In this document: positions 28,161 to 36,318 of the stretch, piece after piece | Numbering within the stretch: the first letter of the stretch is position 1 | How the letters are laid out: each line of letters opens with the position of its first letter | Source of the DNA: Bdellovibrio sp. 28-41-41 | GTDB lineage: Bacteria; Bdellovibrionota; Bdellovibrionia; Bdellovibrionales; Bdellovibrionaceae | Reading direction: 5' to 3' | Length of the DNA: 64,000 nt | Assembly (NCBI GenBank): GCA_002256935.1 | Contig: NCGL01000001.1 | Coordinates: forward strand, 62,001-126,000 | The notes under the pieces: generated by a model | The model's input: the letters and a program-made list of their open reading frames with translations, nothing else | The model's database searches: none | Told to the model about the DNA's origin: nothing | Translations under genes and position numbers: made by a program

Positions 28161-28189
28161 TTGACAGACCGCAATCGGGATGGCATTTA
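28161..28189 (+). promoter_or_regulatory. Candidate promoter of rplU-rpmA
   Basis: Perfect -35 box TTGACA at 28161-28166, then a 17-base spacer and a poor -10 box CATTTA at 28184-28189. It lies in the 77 bp gap between rng and rplU. The weak -10 keeps this tentative. Confidence 0.4.
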
Positions 28190-28208
28190 CTTCGAGGTTT
28201 AATCCCGA
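28175..28208. repeat. Inverted repeat before rplU
   Basis: Seven-base arms TCGGGAT (28175-28181) and ATCCCGA (28202-28208) with a 20-base centre, just upstream of the AGGAG-like site of rplU. It overlaps the candidate -10 region, so it could be an operator, or a leader hairpin if transcription begins further upstream. Confidence 0.4.
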
Positions 28209-28226
28209 ATCCTGTGGAGGATAATA

Positions 28227-28820
28227 ATGTACGCAGTAATTAAAACTGGTGGAAAACAATACACCGTAAAACCTGGCGATGTAGTTCAAGTTGAAAAATT
28301 AGAACAAAACTTAGGAACTGAATTTGAGATAACTGAAGTTCTTGTTGTTGGCGGTGACACAACTGTTATTGGCCAGCCTCTTGTAAAAGGTGCCAAAGTA
28401 ACTGTAGTTGTGACTAAACAAGGTCGCGACAGAAAAGTGATCGTATTCAAAAAGAAACGTCGTCACTCTTTCAGAAAATTCAAAAATCACAAACAACCGT
28501 TCACAGAAATTTTTGTTAAATCAATCACTTCTGATGGCAAAACAGCAACTTCTGATTCTCAACCAGTTGTAACTGATATGGCCGCGGTAAGAGCACAAAG
28601 AATTCAAGATAAAGTTCAAGCACGTAGAGAACGTGTTGAAGCTAAAGTCGGCAGCAGCAAAGCGGTTTCTCATGAAGAAACAAAAACGTTAACTACTAAG
28701 AAGAAAGCTTCTAAGAAAGTAGCGAAAAAAGCAGCAGCAAAAAAAGTGTCTCCAAAGAAAGCCGCAGCTAAGAAATCAGCTAAAGCTAAAAAGACATCTA
28801 AAAAAGCAACTAAGAAGTAA
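28227..28820 (+). CDS. rplU: 50S ribosomal protein L21 with lysine-rich C-terminal extension
   Basis: Large-subunit ribosomal protein that binds 23S rRNA near L20. The first about 103 residues are normal L21 (MYAVIKTGGKQYTVKPGD at the start, RHSFRKFKNHKQPFTEI in the RNA-binding part). The protein then runs on to 197 residues. The extension has a Glu/Arg-rich helix-like part (about 115-145) and then a Lys/Ala/Ser/Thr-rich tail (about 150-197) resembling histone H1-like or AlgP tails. The frame is intact and has a good GGAGG site. L21 is usually about 103 residues, so nearly half of this protein is extra. Confidence 0.95.
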   Translation: MYAVIKTGGKQYTVKPGDVVQVEKLEQNLGTEFEITEVLVVGGDTTVIGQPLVKGAKVTVVVTKQGRDRKVIVFKKKRRHSFRKFKNHKQPFTEIFVKSITSDGKTATSDSQPVVTDMAAVRAQRIQDKVQARRERVEAKVGSSKAVSHEETKTLTTKKKASKKVAKKAAAKKVSPKKAAAKKSAKAKKTSKKATKK

Positions 28821-28846
28821 ACGGATTTAGGTAAGAGGGAGTTAGT

Positions 28847-29107
28847 ATGGCATCGAAGAAGGCAGGCGGTAGTACCAAGAACGGACGTGATTCAAACAGT
28901 CAACGTCTTGGCGTAAAACGTTTTGGTGGCGAAAAAGTTTTAGCTGGAACAATTATTGTTAGACAACGCGGAACTAAGTTTCATGTTGGTAATAACGTAC
29001 GCGTAGGCAGAGACTGGACAATTTATTCGACTATCGAAGGCGTTGTTAAATTTGAACGCGAGAGCAAGCTTAAACTAAAAGTTTCTGTTTACCCTAAAGC
29101 TGTTTAA
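28847..29107 (+). CDS. rpmA: 50S ribosomal protein L27
   Basis: Large-subunit protein whose N-terminus reaches the peptidyl transferase centre. In 86 residues it shows the family start [19 protein letters not shown] and the [15 protein letters not shown] core. No N-terminal extension of the Firmicutes cleaved type is seen. It follows rplU by 26 bp with AGAGGGAG upstream, and is closed by a strong terminator, making rplU-rpmA a short operon. Confidence 0.97.
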   Translation: MASKKAGGSTKNGRDSNSQRLGVKRFGGEKVLAGTIIVRQRGTKFHVGNNVRVGRDWTIYSTIEGVVKFERESKLKLKVSVYPKAV

Positions 29108-29140
29108 TTAAAACACGTATTTTTACATAGAGTTTTTACA

Positions 29141-29165
29141 AAGGGAGTTTTTAACTCCCTTTTTT
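29141..29165 (+). terminator. Rho-independent terminator after rpmA
   Basis: Nine-bp stem AAGGGAGTT / AACTCCCTT with a three-base loop, followed by a T tract. It lies 33 bp past the rpmA stop and separates the ribosomal operon from obgE. Confidence 0.88.
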
Positions 29166-29216
29166 CATATTTCCCATCTAGATAATACCTTCAAGTATTA
29201 CAAAGTAGTTCAAGTT

Positions 29217-30254
29217 ATGAGATTTATCGATGAAATTAGAATAGTGATTGGTTCCGGCCATGGCGGCCCGGGTGCAGTAAGTTTCCGTCGTGAGGCAATG
29301 ACTCCTCGTGGTGGTCCAGATGGCGGTGACGGCGGCAAAGGCGGCGATCTTATTCTAAGAGCGACTCCGCATTTGAACTCTTTAGTTGATTACCGTGCGA
29401 ATAAAAAATATATCGCAAAAAATGGTCTACCTGGCGAGGGGGCTAAATCTTCCGGCGCTAATGGCGACGACATGGTTTTGCTTTTGCCAAAAGGTACCAT
29501 CATCAGAAACATGGAAGGCCAAGTCCTAGCGGATCTTGCCGAAATGGACGAGCACACGCTTCTAAAAGGTGGGCGCGGCGGTAAAGGAAATCATTTCTTT
29601 AAAACTTCTGTTAATCAAGCTCCTGAGCACGCTCAGCCCGGTGAGGGCGGCGAAGAGATGGAAGTTACGCTAGAATTAAAACTAATCGCTGATGTCGGTA
29701 TCATTGGATTTCCAAACGCGGGAAAATCGACACTTATTTCTAGAATCTCGGCAGCAAAACCTAAAATCGCTGATTATCCATTTACAACCCTAGTTCCAAA
29801 CTTAGGCGTCGTTAAAGTCGCTGATTTTAAATCCTTTGTGGTCGCGGATATTCCGGGACTTGTAAAAGGCGCGCATCTAGGCGTTGGCTTAGGTATTCAA
29901 TTTTTAAAACATATCGAACGTACAAAATTCTTTATCCATTTAGTGGATGCCTCGGGTTTATCTCAACGTGATCCTCTGCAAGATTACGAAGATATTAATC
30001 ATGAACTAAAAATGTACGATGAGTCCAATAAAGACAAAGATGGCTTTTTCCCTTTGGCGAATCGAACGCAATTTGCAGTTTTAAATAAAATCGATACTTT
30101 GTCTGAAGCACAACTTACAAAATTAAAATCAGATTTTCAAAAACGATATAACGTTAAATTGATCGCAATCTCAGCATACACTGGCAAAAATATCGCCGAG
30201 CTTATGACGTTCTTAACTAAAAATCTTTTTGAACAGGAAGAGAACAACACATGA
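29217..30254 (+). CDS. obgE: Obg GTPase (ObgE/CgtA)
   Basis: Essential ribosome-associated GTPase for 50S assembly and stress control. The 345-residue protein has the glycine-rich Obg domain (about 1-158, with RGGPDGGDGGKGGDL). The GTPase domain has the P-loop GFPNAGKST (about 166), switch DIPGLVKGAH and NKID. The optional C-terminal OCT domain is absent. The ATG at 29217 has only a weak ribosome site. It overlaps the next gene by 4 bp (ATGA), which couples it to nadD-rsfS. Confidence 0.95.
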   Translation: MRFIDEIRIVIGSGHGGPGAVSFRREAMTPRGGPDGGDGGKGGDLILRATPHLNSLVDYRANKKYIAKNGLPGEGAKSSGANGDDMVLLLPKGTIIRNMEGQVLADLAEMDEHTLLKGGRGGKGNHFFKTSVNQAPEHAQPGEGGEEMEVTLELKLIADVGIIGFPNAGKSTLISRISAAKPKIADYPFTTLVPNLGVVKVADFKSFVVADIPGLVKGAHLGVGLGIQFLKHIERTKFFIHLVDASGLSQRDPLQDYEDINHELKMYDESNKDKDGFFPLANRTQFAVLNKIDTLSEAQLTKLKSDFQKRYNVKLIAISAYTGKNIAELMTFLTKNLFEQEENNT

Positions 30255-31261
30255 AAATTGGATTATTCGGTGGCACATTCAATCCACCTCACTTAGGACA
30301 TATTAACAGCATTGAAACTGTTAGACGTAAAATGGGTTTAGATAAGATTTTTCTTATTCCTGCCTTCCAGAACCCTATTAAAAAAGAATTAGACGGGCCG
30401 CCGCCAGAGCACCGCCTAAATATGGTTAAAGCGGCTGTACAAGGATATGAGAAACAGTTTGAAGTCGACACTCAAGAACTTACCCGCAAAGGTATGAGCT
30501 ACACGAAAGACACTATTGCTGAATACCGTAAAACGTATGAAGCAAAAGAGCTATTCTTGATCTTGGGCGCAGATAATTTAGATACCTTTGATAAATGGAA
30601 AGATTATAAAAAGATTCTAGAAGAAACTAATTTGATTATCACGACTCGTCCGGGTCACGATATACCTCATGAGAAATCTGACCTTCCAAAATTCTTGCAG
30701 GATCTAACTGCTGATTTGGAGTTTAACTTTATCGAGTTAACTACAGGTCGAAGTATCCAGTTTGTGACTTTGGATGATATCGAAGTTTCCTCGACCGAGT
30801 TACGCAAGAAATTGCGTACAGGTCGCCCAGTTACTAAGTATTTACCTTTGGCTGTGGAAAACTACATCAAGGAACATGGCTTATATCGCGATTTTGGCCA
30901 AAAAGTTAAAGACTACAAACAGTTCGCATTGTTTTGCTCGAATATCCTAGAAGACAAAAAAGGTATCATGACTCACAGCTATGATTTAACCAACATGTCG
31001 GCTCCTGCTGAGTACACGGTGATTTCATCAGGTACATCAACTCGTCATGCGGTTTCGTTAGCAGATTCTTTAACTGGGGCAGTAAAAGACGAATTCAATT
31101 TATTGCCTCAGAGTGTTGAGGGAACTGAAGAAGGTCGCTGGGTTGTTATCGATTATGGCGCTTTAATCGTTCATATTTTTTATGATTTCGTTCGCCAAGA
31201 GTACAATTTAGAGAGACTTTGGAAAGACGCTGTTCCATTAAAAAATAATTTATTAAAATAA
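30251..31261 (+). CDS. NadD-RsfS fusion: nicotinate-nucleotide adenylyltransferase plus ribosomal silencing factor
   Basis: A 336-residue protein with two domains usually found as separate neighbouring genes. Residues 1 to about 215 are NadD (GGTFNPPHLGHI nucleotidyl-transferase motif; ISSTxLR-type motif SSTELRKKL), which makes deamido-NAD from nicotinate mononucleotide. Residues about 221-336 are RsfS (DUF143/iojap): VISSGTSTRHAVSLAD, the EGRWVVIDYGALIVHIF core, and a C-terminal LERLW. RsfS binds L14 and blocks subunit joining. The frame is continuous with no stop or internal ribosome site noticed at the junction. The neighbours obgE and rlmH match the usual obg-nadD-rsfS-rlmH order, supporting fusion of adjacent genes. 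Confidence 0.9.
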   Translation: MKIGLFGGTFNPPHLGHINSIETVRRKMGLDKIFLIPAFQNPIKKELDGPPPEHRLNMVKAAVQGYEKQFEVDTQELTRKGMSYTKDTIAEYRKTYEAKELFLILGADNLDTFDKWKDYKKILEETNLIITTRPGHDIPHEKSDLPKFLQDLTADLEFNFIELTTGRSIQFVTLDDIEVSSTELRKKLRTGRPVTKYLPLAVENYIKEHGLYRDFGQKVKDYKQFALFCSNILEDKKGIMTHSYDLTNMSAPAEYTVISSGTSTRHAVSLADSLTGAVKDEFNLLPQSVEGTEEGRWVVIDYGALIVHIFYDFVRQEYNLERLWKDAVPLKNNLLK

Positions 31262-31287
31262 GATACTGACTAAAGAAGTTGGCGTAA

Positions 31288-31758
31288 ATGAAACTCGTTT
31301 TACTTAATTTTCAAACAAGTAAAGAACCTTGGTTTCAAAGTGCCAACGATGTCTACAGCGAAAAAATTTCGCATTTCCTGCCGTTCGAAGTTAAAACACT
31401 CAAGGCCCAAACCAATGATCGCGATCAGCGCGATGTTCGCGTCCGTAAAGAGGGCCAGGCGCTGCTAGATATTCTAAAACCGGATGATTTCTTAGTTTTG
31501 CTTGATGAAAAAGGGCAATCGATGGATTCGGTCAAGTTTTCCGAACACCTCAATCGAATTTTGGGCTCTGGGAAAAAACAGGTCTATTTTTTGATCGGCG
31601 GTCCTTATGGTGTCAGCGACGAAATTAAAAAACGTGCGTCTTTAAAAGTGAATCTATCGCCGTTTACCTTGAATCACTTAGTGGCTCAGGTTGTTTTGCT
31701 CGAACAAATTTACCGTGGCTTTATGATTTTAAAGAATCTTCCTTACCATAATCCTTAA
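31288..31758 (+). CDS. rlmH: 23S rRNA (pseudouridine1915-N3)-methyltransferase RlmH
   Basis: SPOUT-class methyltransferase that methylates pseudouridine 1915 in helix 69 of 23S rRNA. The 156-residue length fits. The knot region shows FLIGGPYGVS (SAM site) and LNHLVAQVVLLEQIYRGF. The C-terminus LPYHNP matches the family Tyr-His end. It follows the NadD-RsfS gene by 26 bp in the usual order. Confidence 0.93.
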   Translation: MKLVLLNFQTSKEPWFQSANDVYSEKISHFLPFEVKTLKAQTNDRDQRDVRVRKEGQALLDILKPDDFLVLLDEKGQSMDSVKFSEHLNRILGSGKKQVYFLIGGPYGVSDEIKKRASLKVNLSPFTLNHLVAQVVLLEQIYRGFMILKNLPYHNP

Positions 31759-31853
31759 ATTCAGCCAGTTATCGAAACTAGAATAGTGCGGCGGACACGG
31801 ACAGCGAGCCTGGGCAGCCTGATGTTGGCTATTGATTCGCAAAATATGGAAAA

Positions 31854-32486
31854 ATGTTTCCAGAATTTTTATCAATAGGGCTCCATTCCTGTTTGCATTG
31901 CGGCTCGTTCAGTGTTTGGGAATCATTATTATGTTTTCAATGTGAACGAAAACTGTTTGAAGTCTCTATGAACCAAATTGAATTCAGCCGCGAAGTTAAA
32001 AACATCACCTGCCTGTCATTGTTTCGCTGGCAGAAAGATCGCAATAGAATATTAAATAGGTTATCCATGGCTCTGAAGGGCCAATTTCAAGGACCGGCCT
32101 GGAACTACTACGCTGAGCGGTTTTTAGACGAATGGTTAAAGCAAGATACGCTCGCAATTTCAGCGGTTTTTGTGCCGTGTCCAGCGATCAACGATGCCCA
32201 CGATCATGCGTATTTGTTTGCTAAAGCTTTAGCAAAACTAACGGGTATCCCGCTTTTGAATGCCCTCCAGAGGGTAGATGTTAAGGAGCAAAAGCGGATG
32301 AGTCGTTTAGAGCGGCAACGCCTTTTGGAAACTAAGTTCGTTTTAAGACCAAATATAAATGAAAAATTTTCTCACGTTTACTTCGTGGATGACATAATAA
32401 CGACGGGAACCACGATTCAGGCGGCTAAAGAGCACCTAAAGAAGCTCGGCCATGTAAAAGCGTTATCGTTAATAATTAGAGAGTGA
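31854..32486 (+). CDS. comF: ComF family phosphoribosyltransferase-like protein
   Basis: ComF/GntX family protein linked to DNA uptake and competence in several bacteria; its biochemical role is unclear. In 210 residues it has an N-terminal zinc ribbon (Cys13, 16, 27, 30). The type I phosphoribosyltransferase fold has the PRPP loop YFVDDIITTGTTIQAA near the C-terminus. The ATG at 31854 lacks a strong ribosome site. The 95 bp gap after rlmH suggests a separate promoter. A predator rich in prey DNA could use it, but that is speculation. Confidence 0.85.
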   Translation: MFPEFLSIGLHSCLHCGSFSVWESLLCFQCERKLFEVSMNQIEFSREVKNITCLSLFRWQKDRNRILNRLSMALKGQFQGPAWNYYAERFLDEWLKQDTLAISAVFVPCPAINDAHDHAYLFAKALAKLTGIPLLNALQRVDVKEQKRMSRLERQRLLETKFVLRPNINEKFSHVYFVDDIITTGTTIQAAKEHLKKLGHVKALSLIIRE

Positions 32487-32517
32487 AAACCCTAAGTGTT
32501 TGATATATAAAGGTTTG

Positions 32518-33159
32518 ATGAAATTCATTTTGCCTTTTCTATCTCTTTTTACATTTTTCGCAAATGTAAGTGCTCAAGCTGCGCAGTCACCACTAGACGA
32601 AGTAGTTTCTAAATATCGCACTTCAAAATTAGTCAGCATGGATGTTGTGAAAACTGTGAAATCAAAAGTTCTTAGCAAAGAAACTAAATTTGTTGGAAAG
32701 ATCTATTTATCACAATCTAAATTTCGTTGGGACACGGATACGCCAGAAAAAACTCAAATTATTTTTGATGGCAAAACTATTTGGAATGTTCAACACCCAA
32801 GCGCGGAATTGCCGGGTCCAATTCAAGTGGCGAAATCTAAAGTTGATAAAAACACAAAGAAACAAATTTTGTTAGCGACCCTTTTGGGAACTTCTGAAGT
32901 GAAGAAGAACTTCAAAGTTTTAAAAACTGAAGTGCAAAAAGACGAGAAATTGTATTTCCTGGAACCTAAAGGCAGTGATTTGCAAGTTAAGGATCTGGTT
33001 ATTCATATCGCGAGTAAAAAAATTAGCGGGATTTCATTTAAAGATGATATTGGCAATCAAACAGATATGAATTTCAAAAATGTAGAATTTAGCAAAAAAG
33101 AAAAATCAAAGTTGTTCAATTACGCGCCTCCAAAAGACGCACAGGTGATTACGTTATGA
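32518..33159 (+). CDS. lolA: Outer-membrane lipoprotein carrier LolA
   Basis: Periplasmic carrier that ferries lipoproteins from LolCDE to the outer membrane. The ATG at 32518 (213 residues) is chosen because AAGG precedes it and it starts a signal peptide (about 1-22, MKFILPFLSLFTFFANVSA); a TTG at 32500 is also in frame. The mature part has the half-barrel pattern of LolA (SKFRWDTDTPEKTQIIFDG, FLEPKGSD). It overlaps rimO by 4 bp. Confidence 0.85.
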   Translation: MKFILPFLSLFTFFANVSAQAAQSPLDEVVSKYRTSKLVSMDVVKTVKSKVLSKETKFVGKIYLSQSKFRWDTDTPEKTQIIFDGKTIWNVQHPSAELPGPIQVAKSKVDKNTKKQILLATLLGTSEVKKNFKVLKTEVQKDEKLYFLEPKGSDLQVKDLVIHIASKKISGISFKDDIGNQTDMNFKNVEFSKKEKSKLFNYAPPKDAQVITL

Positions 33160-34556
33160 AACAGGTTGAAAGCAGCAAAGAAAACAAAGTCCACTTTATT
33201 AGCTTGGGATGCCCAAAAAATCTAGTCGACACAGAAATCATGGTCGGAACTTTAATGAAAGACGGCTACAGTATCGTTGGCGATGAAGAAAGCGCAGATA
33301 CAGTGATCATCAATACGTGCGGCTTCATTGAAGACTCAAAACGTGAATCTATCCAAAAAATTCTTGAAATGGGCGAGCTTAAAAAACAAGGTAAAATCAA
33401 ACGCCTGGTTGTTGCGGGTTGCTTAACTCAACGTTATAAATCAGACATCGTGGATGAATTACCAGAAGCGGACTTGTTCGTCGGCTCTGGAGAATTCCAA
33501 AATATCGACAAAATTCTAGATGAAAATAAGAAAGGCAGCGAAAAGAGAACATTCTTTAACTTGCCAACTTACTTACAAGATTCATCGACTCCACGTGTGA
33601 ATACTCAGCCAAAACATCGTGCGTATTTAAAAATTTCTGAAGGCTGTTTAAAACGTTGCGCATTCTGTGCTATTCCATTAATTCGCGGGAACTTGCAATC
33701 ACGCACAATTGATAACGTAGTGAACGAAGCTAAATTGTTAGTTGCTGGCGGCGTAAAAGAAATCATCATTATATCTCATGATTTTACAGATTACGGCTGG
33801 GACTTAAAACGTAAAAATTCCGAAGCTAAAGAATCTCCGTATGAATTACTACGGGCTCTTGACCAAGTTGAAGGTTTACAATGGATTCGTCTGTTGTACT
33901 TGTATCCAGATGGACTTGATATGGAGACTTTAAAACTAATTAAAAATTCTAAGAAAATTGTTAAGTACTTCGATATGCCTCTTCAGCACATTAACAATGA
34001 CGTACTTAAAAAAATGAATCGCAAAATGACTAAAGAAGAAATCTCTGAAGTTGTTAAAAATATCAGAACCCTGATGCCAGAGGCGATTATCAGAACTCAG
34101 TTTATCGTTGGTTTCCCAGGTGAAACTGAAGAGCAGTTCAATGAACTTGTTGAATTTATCATAGAAAATGAATTCGACCGAGTTGGTTGTTTCTCATACT
34201 CTCCCGAAGAAAACACGCCAGCTGGAAAAATGCTTGATCAGCTTGACGAAGAAACGAAGCAGCGTCGTCACGATGTCTTGATGAAAACTCAGCAGAAAAT
34301 TTCTAAGAAACTTCAACAGCGTATGATCGGCAAAGTATTAGACGTTATGGTTGAGGGTTTAAGCGAAGAGACAGATCTTTTATTACAAGGTCGCAACTCG
34401 CAGCAAGCGCCTGAAATTGACGGTGTAACTCTGATTAACTCAGGAACCGCCGATGTTGGTCAGATCGTTAAAGTTCGCATTACAGACAGCCTTGAGTATG
34501 ATTTGATCGGTGAGATTGTCGAGATCAGTGAGACTGGCGAGATAATCGAGTTATGA
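33156..34556 (+). CDS. rimO: Ribosomal protein S12 methylthiotransferase RimO
   Basis: Radical SAM enzyme adding a methylthio group to an Asp of ribosomal protein S12. The 466-residue protein has the N-terminal UPF0004 domain with three cluster cysteines (SLGCPKNLVDTE, INTCGF, VAGCLTQRY). The radical SAM motif is CLKRCAFC, and a C-terminal TRAM domain follows. The SLGCPKN start separates RimO from MiaB. It is coupled to lolA (ATGA overlap) and to the next gene (another ATGA overlap). Confidence 0.95.
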   Translation: MKQVESSKENKVHFISLGCPKNLVDTEIMVGTLMKDGYSIVGDEESADTVIINTCGFIEDSKRESIQKILEMGELKKQGKIKRLVVAGCLTQRYKSDIVDELPEADLFVGSGEFQNIDKILDENKKGSEKRTFFNLPTYLQDSSTPRVNTQPKHRAYLKISEGCLKRCAFCAIPLIRGNLQSRTIDNVVNEAKLLVAGGVKEIIIISHDFTDYGWDLKRKNSEAKESPYELLRALDQVEGLQWIRLLYLYPDGLDMETLKLIKNSKKIVKYFDMPLQHINNDVLKKMNRKMTKEEISEVVKNIRTLMPEAIIRTQFIVGFPGETEEQFNELVEFIIENEFDRVGCFSYSPEENTPAGKMLDQLDEETKQRRHDVLMKTQQKISKKLQQRMIGKVLDVMVEGLSEETDLLLQGRNSQQAPEIDGVTLINSGTADVGQIVKVRITDSLEYDLIGEIVEISETGEIIEL

Positions 34557-35092
34557 ATCTGTTTGTCTTGTGGACTGAGAGCTATGGTGAAGCGCTTAAT
34601 GTGTCTAATCAGTTGGCCGCGGCAGGTGGACATCTTTTAGATTGTTCCGTTATTGGCATATGGTCTCAAGTATTAGTTCATTTTGAAAACTCAAACGGCG
34701 AAAAACATATCGCTGATTTAAAATTAAAGCCGGGCCATAAAAAAACGTGGTTGCCAGGCTTAAAGCAACCCATCGTTGAAAGCTACTTAAGTTTAAGTTC
34801 AAACAAGGTCGCTGATTTTATTCTATCTATCGAGGCGTCGTTTATTGGCGATGTCTTCGATTTTTTACAAACCGTCGATCTTGAACAATACTCCATCGTA
34901 GATTTGCGTCTATTGCGCTTTAGCGAGCCGAAAGTTTTATTGCTGTTAACTGGGCCAGAGTCGCATTGCGATCAACTGCAGGTCATTTTAGAGAATAAGA
35001 AGGCCCAGGGAAAGATGGTGTTTGAATTCGAAATGGTCAAACCTATTGTTCCGGCTGTTAAAGAGCTTTTCCACCATTCAGAGACTAACTAG
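34553..35092 (+). CDS. Hypothetical protein coupled to rimO
   Basis: Function unknown. A 179-residue soluble protein with no signal peptide or membrane helix. The N-terminus alternates hydrophobic residues (MNLFVLWTESYGEALNV), and a central EASFIGDVFDFLQTVDLEQ segment is seen. The second half ends in a hydrophobic strand (PKVLLLLTGPE) and a helical tail. Coupled to rimO by a 4 bp overlap and convergent with the TPR gene by 4 bp. No family recognised; translation coupling makes it likely to be real. Confidence 0.6.
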   Translation: MNLFVLWTESYGEALNVSNQLAAAGGHLLDCSVIGIWSQVLVHFENSNGEKHIADLKLKPGHKKTWLPGLKQPIVESYLSLSSNKVADFILSIEASFIGDVFDFLQTVDLEQYSIVDLRLLRFSEPKVLLLLTGPESHCDQLQVILENKKAQGKMVFEFEMVKPIVPAVKELFHHSETN

Positions 35093-36291
35093 TTGCCGCA
35101 GATTTCAGACAAGACATCGAGCTTCTTAGCCCAGTCTTCTTGTTTTGTTTGGCGCGCAAAGGACGAAGCTTTACGGCCTAAAAACGAATGTTTTTTATTA
35201 AACCCACAGGCCTTTTTTAAACCGATCATCGTTTCCGCAAATTTTTGGATCTGGTAGCTTGCTGACGTATAGCCTACCCAACAGTTTTCGATAAATTCAT
35301 TCACTTTTACGCAGCGACCGTAGTATTTAAACGCTTCAATAAAATTTTTCTGTTCTTCTAAAAACTGTGCGTAGTTCAGTTGATTGATATCTGATTTAGG
35401 AAACTTATCCGCAGCGAATTGCAGCTGTAGCTTTGCTTTTGGCATATCATGAATATTTTTATAAACGATGCCTAGGTTCGAATAGTTTTCAGGAACGTTA
35501 GGTGATGCTTGAATAGCTTTACGGCAGTAGGTTTGCGCCTGATCGGTAATTCCATCCTTTGTGTTGATTTCACAAAGTTTTGTTAGAAACTCTGGCTTTT
35601 CTCCAGTGTGCTTTATCAAATCCAAGTAGATCAAACGCAGTTCATAGTAGTTATTATTTTTTTCATAAATTTCCACTAGACCATTGATTGCTGGTATGTA
35701 GGTTGGGTTAGCTTCATTAGCTCTTCGGAAATACTCTTTAGCTTCACGATCTTTCTTCTTTCTTAGCTGAGCTAAACCCAAATAAGTTAACGCTTCAAAA
35801 TTTTGATCATTCTTCGCCAAAACAAGATTAGCGGCTTTCATCGTTTCGAAATAGTCTTTGTTAAGGTAGTGAGCTTTCGTTAACAAAACCGTCTCTGATT
35901 CTGTGAGATGTTCGATGTTTTTCCACAGTAGCTCGGTCGCATTAGGGTATTTTTTTTCTAAGATAAATTTAGTAGCTTGAGTTGCATACGTCTCTTTTGC
36001 CGGTCCAGCGATAGGTGTTGGCGTCGCAGTAGGGACAGGGCTTGCTTTTGCAGCCGGCGTCTCAGGTTGAGGCGCGGCCGGCATAGGCGCGGCCGGCTGA
36101 GGCGCCTTGGTTGCCGGTTTCTCTAATGGGTTTGTCCTATTTTGAGGCGGAGGTGCCTGAATTTTTGCATCCTCGACCTCGTCTAGAACTAACTCTTCTT
36201 CTGAAAATGCCGAAATAGAGACGAAGACTATAGATAGAACAATCTTTAGACACGTGTTGGATTTTTGAGAATCGTAATTTAGTAGAGGCAT
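35089..36291 (-). CDS. Exported TPR-repeat protein with Pro/Ala-rich linker
   Basis: The 400-residue protein starts with a basic N-terminus and hydrophobic segment (about 15-30), a likely signal. A low-complexity Pro/Ala/Thr linker follows (about 45-100), then tetratricopeptide-like helical repeats (about 105-370). These include patterns such as NFEALTYLGLAQLRKKKDRE and NVPENYSNLGIVYKN. TPR proteins act as scaffolds. It diverges from the prepilin-like gene with 27 bp between start codons, so the two may be co-regulated and could act together in an envelope structure. Confidence 0.75.
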   Translation of the reverse strand: MPLLNYDSQKSNTCLKIVLSIVFVSISAFSEEELVLDEVEDAKIQAPPPQNRTNPLEKPATKAPQPAAPMPAAPQPETPAAKASPVPTATPTPIAGPAKETYATQATKFILEKKYPNATELLWKNIEHLTESETVLLTKAHYLNKDYFETMKAANLVLAKNDQNFEALTYLGLAQLRKKKDREAKEYFRRANEANPTYIPAINGLVEIYEKNNNYYELRLIYLDLIKHTGEKPEFLTKLCEINTKDGITDQAQTYCRKAIQASPNVPENYSNLGIVYKNIHDMPKAKLQLQFAADKFPKSDINQLNYAQFLEEQKNFIEAFKYYGRCVKVNEFIENCWVGYTSASYQIQKFAETMIGLKKACGFNKKHSFLGRKASSFARQTKQEDWAKKLDVLSEICGN

Positions 36292-36318
36292 TGGTATTAT
36301 TATACAAGAAAGCAGGTC

